Below, in pieces: positions 1 through 6,653 of a stretch of 10,810 nt of DNA. A program made the translations under genes and the position numbers. Source of the stretch: Dehalococcoides mccartyi (GTDB lineage Bacteria > Chloroflexota > Dehalococcoidia > UBA2979); contig CAMDAY010000056.1 in assembly GCA_945888895.1 (NCBI GenBank), positions 1-10,810 on the forward strand, in the 5' to 3' direction. A model generated the notes under the pieces. The model was given only the letters and a program-made list of their open reading frames with translations, had not been told where the DNA came from and did not search any database. Positions within the stretch are counted from its first letter, which is position 1. The number at the start of each line of letters is the position of its first letter.

Positions 1-1
1 A

Positions 2-121
2 TCCACGGTCGGCATCCCATGGGAGTTCGCGGATACGCCCGCCTCGATCCGGCGTCCCGCGCCGCGCCTCGGCGAGCACACCGACGAGGTCCTCGCCTCG
101 ATCGGTGCGGTGAAGGCGTAG
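2..121 (+). CDS. CaiB/BaiF family CoA-transferase, C-terminal end (partial)
   Basis: Only the last 39 codons and the TAG stop (119-121) lie in the window; the gene runs in from the left edge. The reading frame starting at base 2 gives a tail containing PAPRLGEHTDEVLASIG. This is the characteristic C-terminus of class III (CaiB/BaiF, formyl-CoA transferase-like) CoA-transferases, where a Pro-rich segment precedes the 'LGEHT-EVL' helix. These enzymes move CoA between carboxylic acids, for example in carnitine, bile-acid, oxalate or aromatic-acid catabolism. The substrate cannot be told from this tail. A competing open frame over the same bases gives Arg-rich, low-information sequence and is a shadow. 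The family assignment rests on one short motif, but that motif is distinctive. Confidence 0.72.
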   Translation, partial: STVGIPWEFADTPASIRRPAPRLGEHTDEVLASIGAVKA

Positions 122-197
122 CGGCTCGACGATCCACGAGCGACATCGAGGAGGCCTCGCGCGAGCGGGGCTTCTTCGTGTCCTACGATCGACGGCA

Positions 198-391
198 CCC
201 TCACCCCAACCCTCTCCCCGAACGGGGGAGAGGAGGCCAGATCCGGAGGCGGAAGCCCTCACCGCAGCCCTCTCCCGTAAACGGGAGAGGGGGCCGGAAC
301 GGGACGCGACGGCTCGGCTCATCGTGGGACGAGAGGTCGAATCCGGAGGTCAGAACCCTCTCCCACTGCGTGGGCGAGGGCAGGGTGAGGG
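198..391. repeat. REP-like palindromic repeat cassette, copy 1 (three hairpin units)
   Basis: The cassette lies between the CoA-transferase end and the MBL hydrolase start. It opens with CCCTCACC (198-205) and closes with the reverse complement GGTGAGGG (384-391). It holds three hairpins: stem 211-219/225-233 (perfect, 5-nt loop); stem 268-278/281-291 (perfect apart from the minimal loop); and stem 356-365/371-380 (one mismatch). Units 1 and 2 read CCCTCACC-n-CCCTCTCCC on the + strand and unit 3 is inverted. The 9-mer ATCCGGAGG recurs as a spacer at 241-249 and 341-349. Two blocks are shared with the second cassette near 3.6 kb: 268-285 equals 3622-3639, and 376-391 equals 3681-3696. It is non-coding by appearance. 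The remainder of the 122-412 gap (122-197) shows nothing I recognise. A palindromic TCTGTACAGA lies at 392-401. Confidence 0.85.
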
Positions 392-412
392 TCTGTACAG
401 AGCCGAGGCAGC

Positions 413-1213
413 ATGACCACACGCATCACCGTCGGCGACGTCGAGATCATCGCCTTGAGCGATGGCGACGGGGCGCGGCCGGCCTCGTGGATGTTCCCGG
501 ACGACGGGGAGCGCGCCGTCGAAGCCTACCGCGACCTGCTCGATGCGGACGCGAACGTGGTGCTGAACTTCGGCTGCTTCTTGCTGCGCGCGGACGGCAA
601 GATGGTGCTCGTGGACGCGGGCAACGGGCCGGAGCGCGGCGGGTCGTTGCTCGAACAACTCGTCGAGACGGGCGTGCGGCCGGACGAGATCGATCTGGTG
701 CTGTTCACGCACCTGCACGGCGACCACACCGGTTGGAACATCGACCGGGCGACGGGCGAGGCGCGGTTCTCGCGGGCGACGTACCTCGTGCCGCGGCTCG
801 ACTTCGACTACTACACGTCGCTGGAGTCCGCGTCGGTTGCACGTGACATCGCGCCGCTCGCCGCCTTCGGCGCGCTCGACCTGATCGAGGCGGAGCGCGC
901 GCTGACGCCGTCGCTCACCACGCTGGCGGCGCCCGGGCACACACCCGGCCACACCGGGATCGCGGTCACCTCGCAGGGCCGGCACGCGCTGGTGATCGGC
1001 GACGCGTTCGTGTCCCGCATCAGCCTCGCGGAACCCTCGTGGCGCGTCACCGCGGACTGGGACGCCGAGGTCGCCGCCAGCACGCGCCGCACGCTCCTCG
1101 AACGCGCCGACCGCGAGGGCGCAGTGGTCGCGCTCTCTCACCTCCCCGCGCCGGGCCTCGGACGCTTCGGGACGATCGAGGGCGATCGCCGCGTGTGGGT
1201 GCCGCTGGGCTAG
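413..1213 (+). CDS. MBL-fold metallo-hydrolase
   Basis: A 266-residue metallo-beta-lactamase-fold hydrolase, probably cytoplasmic, with no signal peptide. The metal-binding signature is complete: THLHGDHTG supplies H100-x-H102-x-D104-H105, the APGHTPGHTG segment supplies H180, GDAF supplies the bridging D197, and SHLPAPG supplies H243. This suits a two-metal (Zn or Fe) centre. VLVDAG near 65-70 is the usual preceding strand. Overall form resembles the lactonase-like/quorum-quenching and general MBL hydrolases rather than ETHE1 persulfide dioxygenases, but the substrate cannot be assigned. The ATG at 413 follows a weak GAGG (405-408). The gene starts 21 bases after the repeat cassette, so it may be separated transcriptionally from the CoA-transferase. 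Its TAG stop overlaps the stop of the opposing oxidoreductase gene. Confidence 0.9.
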   Translation: MTTRITVGDVEIIALSDGDGARPASWMFPDDGERAVEAYRDLLDADANVVLNFGCFLLRADGKMVLVDAGNGPERGGSLLEQLVETGVRPDEIDLVLFTHLHGDHTGWNIDRATGEARFSRATYLVPRLDFDYYTSLESASVARDIAPLAAFGALDLIEAERALTPSLTTLAAPGHTPGHTGIAVTSQGRHALVIGDAFVSRISLAEPSWRVTADWDAEVAASTRRTLLERADREGAVVALSHLPAPGLGRFGTIEGDRRVWVPLG

Positions 1214-2271
1214 CCGAGCCGCGCCTTCACCGCCGGGATGATCTCGGTCGCCACGCGCTCCATGTAGGACGTGCCGTCGCGCGGGTTCGTCGAGGGCGGC
1301 GTGGGCACAGGCTGCGGCACGACGATGTCGAAGTCGATGCCCTGCGACAGCGCCGCGACGATCTGGTTCGTGACCTCCTCGGCGGTGCCGCGCACCGAGA
1401 AGGCGTTCGCCGCCGCCTCCGGCAGGAAGTCGACGAGGCGGCCCGACTCGACGGGATCGGGATGGTGGTGGAAGTCGGGGTCCACCAGCTTCTGCAGCTC
1501 ATGCACGTCCGGCCCGTTCCATGCGATGCCCGCCGTCTCGAAGAGGTGCGGCGAGAACTCGTAGTACCCGGCGGCCATCGACTTGCCGATGAGCAGCGCG
1601 CGCTCGGGGTCGTCCGTCAGCACGGTATGCAACACCAGCCCTAGGCGCACCGACGCCGGGTCGCGCCCGGCCTCCTCTGCGCCCGCGCGGATTGAGGCGA
1701 CGGCGCTGTGCAGGACGTCGGGATGCGTCCCCGCGCGGATGAACACACCGTCCGCGACACGCCCCGCCGCGCGCAGCGCACGAGGCCCGGCGGCGGCAAG
1801 CCACACGGGCACGGAACGTGGATGCGGCAGTCGCGCGGGCAGACGCGCGCCGACATCGACACCCTCGTCGTGCAGCAGTCCCTTGATCAGCCGCGCGCCC
1901 GCCTCCAGCGTGGCGACCTTCGCCGGGTGCAGTCCGGCGAGGTGCACCGCCGTGTCGCCGATGCCATAGCCGAGGATGGCGCGCCCGTTCGACACCTGGT
2001 CGACAGTCGCGATCGATCCGGCGGTGACGCTGGGTTGCCTCGTCACCGGGTTCGCGAGCAGCGGGCCGAGGCGGATGCGCGAGGTCGCCTTCGCGGCGAA
2101 CGCGAGCAGCACGTAGGTGTCATGCCGCCGGAGCTGCGAGTCCGGCACGAACGCGTAGTCCCAGCCGAGCGACTCGGCGTACGCAACGTCCTGCGCGAAG
2201 TTGTCGGGAGTCGAGAAATCAAAGCGGTTGAGGCCGAACGCGGGTGTGCTCATGCGCGCATCGTCGGACAT
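1210..2271 (-). CDS. LLM-class flavin/F420-dependent oxidoreductase
   Basis: A 353-residue luciferase-like monooxygenase superfamily protein (TIM barrel). The visible family pattern is a start-proximal 'NRFDF' strand, WDYAFVPDSQ at about 37-46, RIRLGPLLANPVTRQPSV at about 65-82, and a DQVSNGRAILGYGIGD stretch at about 91-106 that forms the cofactor phosphate-binding region. In this subgroup (methylene-H4MPT reductase-like and F420-dependent glucose-6-phosphate dehydrogenase-like) the cofactor is often F420, but FMN is possible. The native substrate is unknown. The ATG at 2271 is preceded in mRNA sense by AGAGG three bases upstream. A second in-frame ATG at 2253 lacks a ribosome-binding site, so the first is preferred. 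The gene is divergent from the thiolase gene across 119 bp and convergent with the MBL gene, sharing CTAG at the stops. Confidence 0.9.
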   Translation of the reverse strand: MSDDARMSTPAFGLNRFDFSTPDNFAQDVAYAESLGWDYAFVPDSQLRRHDTYVLLAFAAKATSRIRLGPLLANPVTRQPSVTAGSIATVDQVSNGRAILGYGIGDTAVHLAGLHPAKVATLEAGARLIKGLLHDEGVDVGARLPARLPHPRSVPVWLAAAGPRALRAAGRVADGVFIRAGTHPDVLHSAVASIRAGAEEAGRDPASVRLGLVLHTVLTDDPERALLIGKSMAAGYYEFSPHLFETAGIAWNGPDVHELQKLVDPDFHHHPDPVESGRLVDFLPEAAANAFSVRGTAEEVTNQIVAALSQGIDFDIVVPQPVPTPPSTNPRDGTSYMERVATEIIPAVKARLG

Positions 2272-2324
2272 CGTCCTCTGCCCGACAACCGTGCCCGACC
2301 ACCCGAGGAGCGCGCGAGCACGGG

Positions 2325-2332
2325 TATAGAAT
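2325..2332 (+). promoter_or_regulatory. Candidate -10 element for the thiolase gene
   Basis: In the 119-bp divergent gap, the AT-rich TATAGAAT stands out from very GC-rich surroundings and contains TAGAAT (2327-2332), five of six matches to TATAAT. It would give a leader of about 50 nt before the thiolase ATG. No convincing -35 box sits 16-19 bp upstream. The reverse strand of the same patch (TTCTATAC) could instead serve the divergent oxidoreductase gene. This is inference from composition and position only. Confidence 0.33.
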
Positions 2333-2390
2333 GCGTGGGCTCGGCAGCTTCGATGGCTACGGGAGCACGAGGCACAGACAGGGGACGCGG

Positions 2391-3572
2391 ATGTTCGATC
2401 TCAAGAACCAGGCCTGCATCGTGGGCGTGGGCTCCAGCGAGTACGGCATGGTGCTCAACCAGAGCGCCGTGCGCCTCCAGACCGCCGCGATGCGCGCCGC
2501 GCTGGACGACGCGGGGCTGACGAAAGACGACATCGACGGCTACTCGACCGCGCATGGGGCGCCCGAGGGCACCGACTACGACGAGTTCGCAGTGCACGCG
2601 GGACTCAACCTGCGCTGGGCGACCCAGTACTGGACGCACGGCCGCTGGGCCTCGACCAGCGTCGCGCACGCGGCCATGGCGGTGAGCGCGGGGCTCGCGA
2701 ACTACGTGCTGATCATGAACACCTCGCTGTCACCTCGAGGCTACGCGCGCAACTTCCCGCACGGCGGCGGCTGGGCGGAGGGCCTGCGCGATGTTGGTGG
2801 TGGGCAGGGGCAGGTGAACTACCACGGCCTCGACACACCGGGATCGGCGACGGCGCTGATCGCGCGCGACTACATGAACCAGTACGGCGCGACGTCCGAG
2901 GAACTGGGCGCGATCGCCGTGGCCTTCCGCAAGCACGCGCAGCTCGACCCGCAGGCCGTGATGCACGGCAAGCCGATGACCCTCGACGACTACATGCAGG
3001 CGCGTCAGATCGCGCCACCGCTGCGCCTGTTCGACTACTGCCTGACGAACGACGGATCGGTCGCGCTGATCGTGACGACCGCCGAGCGCGCCCGCGCGCT
3101 GAAGAAAGAGCCGGTGTACATCTCCGGCCACCAGGGCATCCACGGCAGCCGCGACGACTTCGCGATCTTCGCGCGGCCGGGGATGGGCGTGGCGATGCAG
3201 ACCGCGTACGACTACGTCGCGCCGCCGCAGCCCGCGTACGCGATGGCCGGCGTCGACCAGTCCGATGTCGACTGCGCCTACATTTACGACGCCTTCAGCG
3301 TCGGCGTCTGGACCACCCTCGAGCGGTTCGGCTTCTGCAAGGCGGGCGAGGCGCACGAGTTCTGCCTCGACGGCCGCATCGAGGTGGGCGGCGCGCTGCC
3401 GATCAATACGAACGGCGGGCAGCTCTCGGGCAGCTACCTGTACGGCTACAACCACATCGGCGAGATGGTGAAGCAGCTTCGCGGCGAGGCCGACGACCGC
3501 CAGATCCCGAACGCCGAGGTGGCGCAGTGGCTCACGCCCTTCGGCGACTCGCTGATCCTGACGAAGCGGTAA
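2391..3572 (+). CDS. Thiolase-superfamily lipid-transfer (Ltp2-like) protein
   Basis: A 393-residue thiolase-fold protein of the SCP2/lipid-transfer type, commonly annotated as acetyl-CoA acetyltransferase. Visible marks are ACIVGVGSSEYG at 8-19, the nucleophile-region helix around 85-105, YIYDAFSVGVWTTLERFGFC at 297-316, and GGALPINTNGGQLSGSY at 333-349 followed by QLRG. The helix position that carries the catalytic Cys in true thiolases reads WASTSVAHAAMAV with no Cys. This points away from Claisen-type thiolysis and towards the Ltp2 branch, which performs retro-aldol cleavage of CoA-thioester side chains. The Tyr-rich stretches at 297-299 and 349-353 fit that idea. Ltp2 enzymes normally pair with a DUF35 protein, and none is adjacent here. 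The ATG at 2391 has AGGGG seven to eleven bases upstream; an upstream in-frame extension lacks family similarity. Confidence 0.85.
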   Translation: MFDLKNQACIVGVGSSEYGMVLNQSAVRLQTAAMRAALDDAGLTKDDIDGYSTAHGAPEGTDYDEFAVHAGLNLRWATQYWTHGRWASTSVAHAAMAVSAGLANYVLIMNTSLSPRGYARNFPHGGGWAEGLRDVGGGQGQVNYHGLDTPGSATALIARDYMNQYGATSEELGAIAVAFRKHAQLDPQAVMHGKPMTLDDYMQARQIAPPLRLFDYCLTNDGSVALIVTTAERARALKKEPVYISGHQGIHGSRDDFAIFARPGMGVAMQTAYDYVAPPQPAYAMAGVDQSDVDCAYIYDAFSVGVWTTLERFGFCKAGEAHEFCLDGRIEVGGALPINTNGGQLSGSYLYGYNHIGEMVKQLRGEADDRQIPNAEVAQWLTPFGDSLILTKR

Positions 3573-3594
3573 CGAGCGCCGTTCGTAGTCGCGA

Positions 3595-3729
3595 CGGGCC
3601 GTGGTGCGCCCTCACCCCCCGCCCTCTCCCGTAAACGGGCGAGGGGGCCAGAGTTCAGAGCTCTCTCCTGCGAAGCGGGAGAGGGCAGGGTGAGGGCTTC
3701 CGCCTCTCCCTTCCGGCGCACCACGCCCG
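3595..3729. repeat. REP-like palindromic repeat cassette, copy 2, with outer inverted repeats
   Basis: The cassette fills the gap between the convergent thiolase and YeeE genes. The core runs from CCCTCACC (3609-3616) to GGTGAGGG (3689-3696). It contains a hairpin 3622-3632/3635-3645 (one mismatch) and a hairpin 3663-3671/3675-3683 (one mismatch). Outside the core is a perfect 10-bp inverted pair, GTGGTGCGCC (3601-3610) and GGCGCACCAC (3715-3724). The pairing extends outward to 3595 and 3729 with one bulged base. The core shares an 18-bp block and a 16-bp block exactly with copy 1. No open frame inside looks real. The hairpins could act as a bidirectional transcription stop or mRNA-end stabiliser for the converging genes; that role is inference. 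Confidence 0.85.
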
Positions 3730-3748
3730 GCCTGCCTCGAACCGCGCG

Positions 3749-4195
3749 CTAGCCGTCTCCCGTGCCGCGCGCGAGGGGCGGCAGGCGGAACACACCGGCG
3801 AGCGAGGGGTACGAGACGCCGAAGAGCGCCGCGCCGACGAGGGCGCCCGCGAGGGCGGCCAGTGCGTACACCTTGCCCTCCCCGATGTTCACGAGGATCG
3901 GTCCCGGGCACATGCCGGTGATCGACCAGCCGACGCCGAACAGGATGCCGCCGTACAGGTTGCCTCGATGCAGCGGCTTCAGCTCGATCTGGATCGGCGC
4001 GCCGGAGATCGTGCGACCGTAGCGCTTCAGCAGCCACAGGCCCGGCGCAGTGATCGCGACCGCGGCGCCGATGATGCCGTACAGCTGGAAGTTGGTGAGC
4101 AAGAACATGCCCTGGATGAAGTTGTAGTCGGCGGCGCCCGAGCGACTCAGGATGTAGCCGAACAGCAGCCCAAGGAGCAGATAGACAGCGGTCAT
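3749..4195 (-). CDS. YeeE/YedE family sulfur-transport protein, second half-size subunit
   Basis: A 148-residue membrane protein with about four hydrophobic segments (about 2-16, 36-56, 78-102, 110-130). The hallmark is GVGWSITGMCPGPILVNIGEG at 87-107, split by C96 in the G-x-CPGP turn. This is the conserved Cys loop of YeeE/YedE (DUF395/DUF6691, TsuA/PmpB-like) proteins, which import thiosulfate or related sulfane-sulfur species through a Cys relay. It is about half the length of full YeeE and follows another half-size member, so the pair probably forms one transporter. The ATG at 4195 has a clear AGGGGG ribosome-binding site overlapping the stop of the upstream gene (10 bases between stop and start), implying coupled translation. 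The last 15 residues are hydrophilic and Pro/Gly-rich. Which sulfur compound is carried cannot be seen. Confidence 0.86.
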   Translation of the reverse strand: MTAVYLLLGLLFGYILSRSGAADYNFIQGMFLLTNFQLYGIIGAAVAITAPGLWLLKRYGRTISGAPIQIELKPLHRGNLYGGILFGVGWSITGMCPGPILVNIGEGKVYALAALAGALVGAALFGVSYPSLAGVFRLPPLARGTGDG

Positions 4196-4205
4196 CGACG
4201 ACCCC

Positions 4206-4712
4206 CTAGAAGATCACGCGGTAGACGAGGTTGGTGGTGACGAGGCCGGCGCCCATGAAGCTCAGAGTGCTGATCAGGCTCGGCAGCTCGAGATTCGACA
4301 GGCCGAAGATGCCGTGTCCGCTCGTGCAGCCGCCCGCCAGCCGCGTGCCGAAGCCGATGAACAACCCACCAACGAACATCCACACGACCTTGCCCATGGG
4401 CCCCCAGCCGATCGTGGTGTCGAACATGCCGAGGTGCCACGTCGGCGCCCACCCGCCGCTGCCGATCGCCGACACGAAGCCGCCGAGCACCAGGCCAGCG
4501 AGGAGCGGCAGCCGCCACCCGCGTGCGCCGATCACGGCGTCGCGCCGGAAGTACGGCGCGGCCAGGACGAGGGAGCACGCGTCCTCGAACCCCGTCGAGA
4601 TGCCGAGGCGGCGGTTCGCGAGGTAGAGCAGTGTCAGCGTCACAGCGGCGATGCCCGCGCCGGCGATCGCCCAGTGGATCGCGGGCGCTCCGTTCAGGAT
4701 CAGTGGTTCCAA
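4206..4712 (-). CDS. YeeE/YedE family sulfur-transport protein, first half-size subunit (TTG start)
   Basis: A 168-residue membrane protein with about four hydrophobic segments (about 11-31, 68-86, 108-127, 146-166). Two Cys sites match the family: GISTGFEDAC (C46) and GTRLAGGCTSGHGIFGLS (C129), the latter being the classic YeeE/YedE GGCTSGH loop. The protein likely works with the adjacent half-size partner to import thiosulfate or another reduced sulfur compound across the inner membrane. The start is TTG at 4710-4712. It is chosen because a perfect AAGGAGG (bases 4719-4725 on the reverse strand) sits six bases upstream, and because the N-terminus begins as expected just before the first membrane segment. 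The gene lies 73 bp downstream of the AEC carrier on the same strand, with a hairpin in the gap. No ArsR-type sulfur regulator or rhodanese is present nearby. Confidence 0.87.
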   Translation of the reverse strand: MEPLILNGAPAIHWAIAGAGIAAVTLTLLYLANRRLGISTGFEDACSLVLAAPYFRRDAVIGARGWRLPLLAGLVLGGFVSAIGSGGWAPTWHLGMFDTTIGWGPMGKVVWMFVGGLFIGFGTRLAGGCTSGHGIFGLSNLELPSLISTLSFMGAGLVTTNLVYRVIF

Positions 4713-4729
4713 GGTCGTCCTCCTTCGCA

Positions 4730-4750
4730 GCGCCCCGCGTTCCGGGGCGC
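4730..4750 (-). terminator. Intercistronic hairpin between AEC carrier and YeeE genes
   Basis: GCGCCCCG (4730-4737) pairs perfectly with CGGGGCGC (4743-4750) around a 5-nt loop. In minus-strand mRNA it falls after the carrier stop codon and only four bases before the AAGGAGG ribosome-binding site of the YeeE gene. There is no T-run, so it is not a textbook intrinsic terminator. It may be an attenuating or RNA-processing hairpin between the two transcription units. Confidence 0.45.
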
Positions 4751-4785
4751 CGGCACGCTCAGAATAGACCCGACGCGCTCATCGG

Positions 4786-5694
4786 CTAGCCGGCGCGCTG
4801 CACCACGTAGATGAGCACCGTCAGCGTGAGCATCGACAGCAGCGTCGAGGTGACTACGACGCGAGTGACGAAGGCAGGCACCGCGCGGAACTCGGTCGCG
4901 ATGATCGTGGCGATCACGGCGGTCGGCATTGCGGCGAGGACGGTCAGCGTCGCGCGCGGAACACCATCGAGACCCAGCGCAGTGCAGGTGAACCACGCCA
5001 CGACCGGCGAGACGAGCAGGCGGAAGATGTTCACGCTGAACGTGTCGAGCAGATGATCCCGACCGACCGCGTGCTGCAGCTGCAGTCCGAGCACCGCGAG
5101 CATCACCGGCACGGCGGCGGCAGCGAGCGACGTGATCGGCGCGTCGAGGGTGATTGGCAGGGTGATGTCGAGCACGTTTACGGCAACGCCGGCGATCGCC
5201 GCGTAGAGCACGGGGAAGCGGAACGGAGCGATCAGTGCCTGCCGGGCCGAGCCGCCGGCCATCGACGCGATGGCGATGCCCAGCGAGTTCGAGACAATCG
5301 CGCCCACGACAAAGTTCATCACGGCGATGTCGAGGCCCGCGGCACCAAAGGCGAGCATTGCGACGGGCAAGCCCATGTTGCCGGAGTTCGGCGTGGTCGC
5401 GCCCAGCGCGAACGCGGCGCGCATCGGCGCCTCGTGACGTACGATCGTCGACCAGAGCAGCGACACCACGTACATCGCGGCGAAGGTGGCGAGCATCACA
5501 CCGATGATCTTGAACGACAGGTCCGCCGAGACCTGCGTGGTCTGCATGGAGTGAAACACCAGGGACGGCGTGAACAGGTAGAACACCAGCGCGGATACCG
5601 GCGCGACGGGGATCCCCCGCCACCGGCCCACGATGCCGCCGAGGATCGCGACCAGCGCGACCGGCAGCACGATTTCCAGGAATACCTTGTCCAC
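4786..5694 (-). CDS. AEC (auxin efflux carrier) family transporter
   Basis: A 302-residue integral membrane protein with about ten hydrophobic helices spread through the whole length, the usual size for bacterial AEC carriers (malonate/malate-type and other small organic anions). The first helix starts at about residue 5 (LEIVLPVALVAILGG). The family's unwound-helix motif is present as NSGNMGLP at 103-110, and TPSLVFHS at 42-49 matches the N-terminal crossing region. The start is GTG at 5692-5694. It gives the standard AEC N-terminus and has GAGG six bases upstream; the open frame continues upstream as unrelated Arg-rich sequence. It heads the minus-strand set that includes the YeeE pair and is divergent from the glycosyltransferase gene. 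The substrate is not identifiable; a sulfur-containing organic acid is a guess from context only. Confidence 0.88.
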   Translation of the reverse strand: MDKVFLEIVLPVALVAILGGIVGRWRGIPVAPVSALVFYLFTPSLVFHSMQTTQVSADLSFKIIGVMLATFAAMYVVSLLWSTIVRHEAPMRAAFALGATTPNSGNMGLPVAMLAFGAAGLDIAVMNFVVGAIVSNSLGIAIASMAGGSARQALIAPFRFPVLYAAIAGVAVNVLDITLPITLDAPITSLAAAAVPVMLAVLGLQLQHAVGRDHLLDTFSVNIFRLLVSPVVAWFTCTALGLDGVPRATLTVLAAMPTAVIATIIATEFRAVPAFVTRVVVTSTLLSMLTLTVLIYVVQRAG

Positions 5695-5841
5695 GGACGG
5701 CCTCGACTCTCGTCCCGCACTCGCAACGGAACCGATGGAGTAGAACACCCCCCGCGGTGGGCGTCGAACGAGGCGCGGACGGCGGCGACGAGCAAACGTT
5801 AATCGGTTCTCTACTTCCAGCCGGGGAGGCCAGACCGGAGA

Positions 5842-6653
5842 ATGGTCAGCAAAATCCAGTGTTGTGCATGCGGGCGGTCTCCTCTGAACCCCACCTCCTC
5901 GTCTCCCTCCGCCTCCCGCCTGCCTGACCGGCGACGCATCGTCGTCATCCCGACCTACAACGAGGCGGACAGCCTCCCGGTGATCGTGGATCAGGTGCTG
6001 CGCGCGCTGCCGATCGACATTCTGATCGTGGACGACGCCTCCCCGGATGGGACGGGTGACATCGCCGACACGCTCGCGACCGCGGACCCCCGAGTCTCTG
6101 TCATCCACCGCCCCGGCAAGGCCGGGCTCGGTCCCGCGTATGTACAGGGCTTCCACGCCGCCCTCGACCGTGGCTATGAGCACATCTTCCAGATGGACGC
6201 TGACGGATCGCATGCGCCGAGCGCCGGCCGGTGCTTGCGGCGACGCTCGAGTACGCCGACCTCGTCATCGGTTCGCGGTACGTGCCGGGGGGCGCCGTCG
6301 CGAACTAGTCGCCGATCCGGCAGGCGATCAGCCGCGGCGGATCGATGCACAGCCGCCTGATGCTCGGCCTGCCCGTCGCTGACACGACGTCCGGGTTCAA
6401 GGGCTGGCGCGCGGAGATGCTGCGCGAGGTCCTCCGCGACGCTGCCGTCCCGGCGAACGGCTACGTCTTCCAGATCGAGATGACCTACCGCGCCACGCAG
6501 AACGGCGCGACCCTGCGCGAGGTGCCCATCCTGTTCGCCGACCGCGCGCTGGGCCAGTCCAAGTTCTCCTCGAGGATCATCGCGGAGGCGAGCCTGCGCG
6601 TCGCGGGGCTCGGGCTGCGCCGCCTCCTCGGCCGTCGCCAGACCCACGCGTGA
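5842..6653 (+). pseudogene. Polyprenol-phosphate mannosyltransferase (GT2, DPM1-like), frameshifted with internal amber
   Basis: Joined across its lesions this is a GT2-family polyprenol (dolichol)-phosphate mannose synthase of about 270 residues, which moves a sugar from a nucleotide donor to a lipid phosphate at the membrane. Frame 1 (from ATG 5842) carries VVIPTYNEADSL at about 34-45, VDDASPDGTGDIAD at about 63-76 and the metal-binding QMDADGSH at about 117-124. It then loses homology near 6213-6230. The frame one base back continues correctly with VLAATLEYADLVIGSRY, PGGAVAN, then TAG at 6306-6308 where the family has Trp (TGG), then SPIRQAISRGGSMHSRL. From 6345 onward the C-terminal half is intact (TTSGFKGW, FQIEMTYRA, DRALGQSKFS) to the TGA. 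The 30-residue N-terminal extension is low-complexity. The start is weakly supported: GGAG lies only one base before the ATG. It could be real decay or two assembly errors. Confidence 0.85.

Noticed and set aside
198..391. Possible CRISPR array in the clustered repeats.
   Set aside because: Units differ in orientation and length, are self-palindromic, and have no uniform spacers or cas genes nearby.
413..1213. MBL hydrolase as an ETHE1-type persulfide dioxygenase linked to the YeeE genes.
   Set aside because: The motifs fit general lactonase-like MBL hydrolases, and the gene is 2.5 kb away, separated by two unrelated genes on differing strands.
5053..5802. A 249-codon plus-strand open frame opposite the AEC gene.
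   Set aside because: Its translation is His/Arg/Asp-rich, as expected of an antisense shadow of a GC-rich membrane-protein gene.
5858..5921. Short out-of-frame peptide (ATG 5868 to a TGA near 5925) as a leader upstream of the glycosyltransferase motifs.
   Set aside because: It has no ribosome-binding site, overlaps the main frame and has no recognisable attenuation hairpin.
4786..6213. A 475-codon open frame on the minus strand extending the AEC gene upstream.
   Set aside because: The part above 5694 is Arg-rich, lacks family similarity and lies antisense to the glycosyltransferase; the GTG at 5694 gives the normal AEC N-terminus.
6205..6232. Programmed -1 ribosomal frameshift in the mannosyltransferase.
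   Set aside because: No X XXY YYZ slippery heptamer is present, and the continued frame meets a stop codon about 80 bases later.
6306..6308. TAG decoded as an amino acid (stop reassignment).
   Set aside because: Most neighbouring genes end correctly at TAG, so general reassignment is unlikely; local suppression cannot be excluded.
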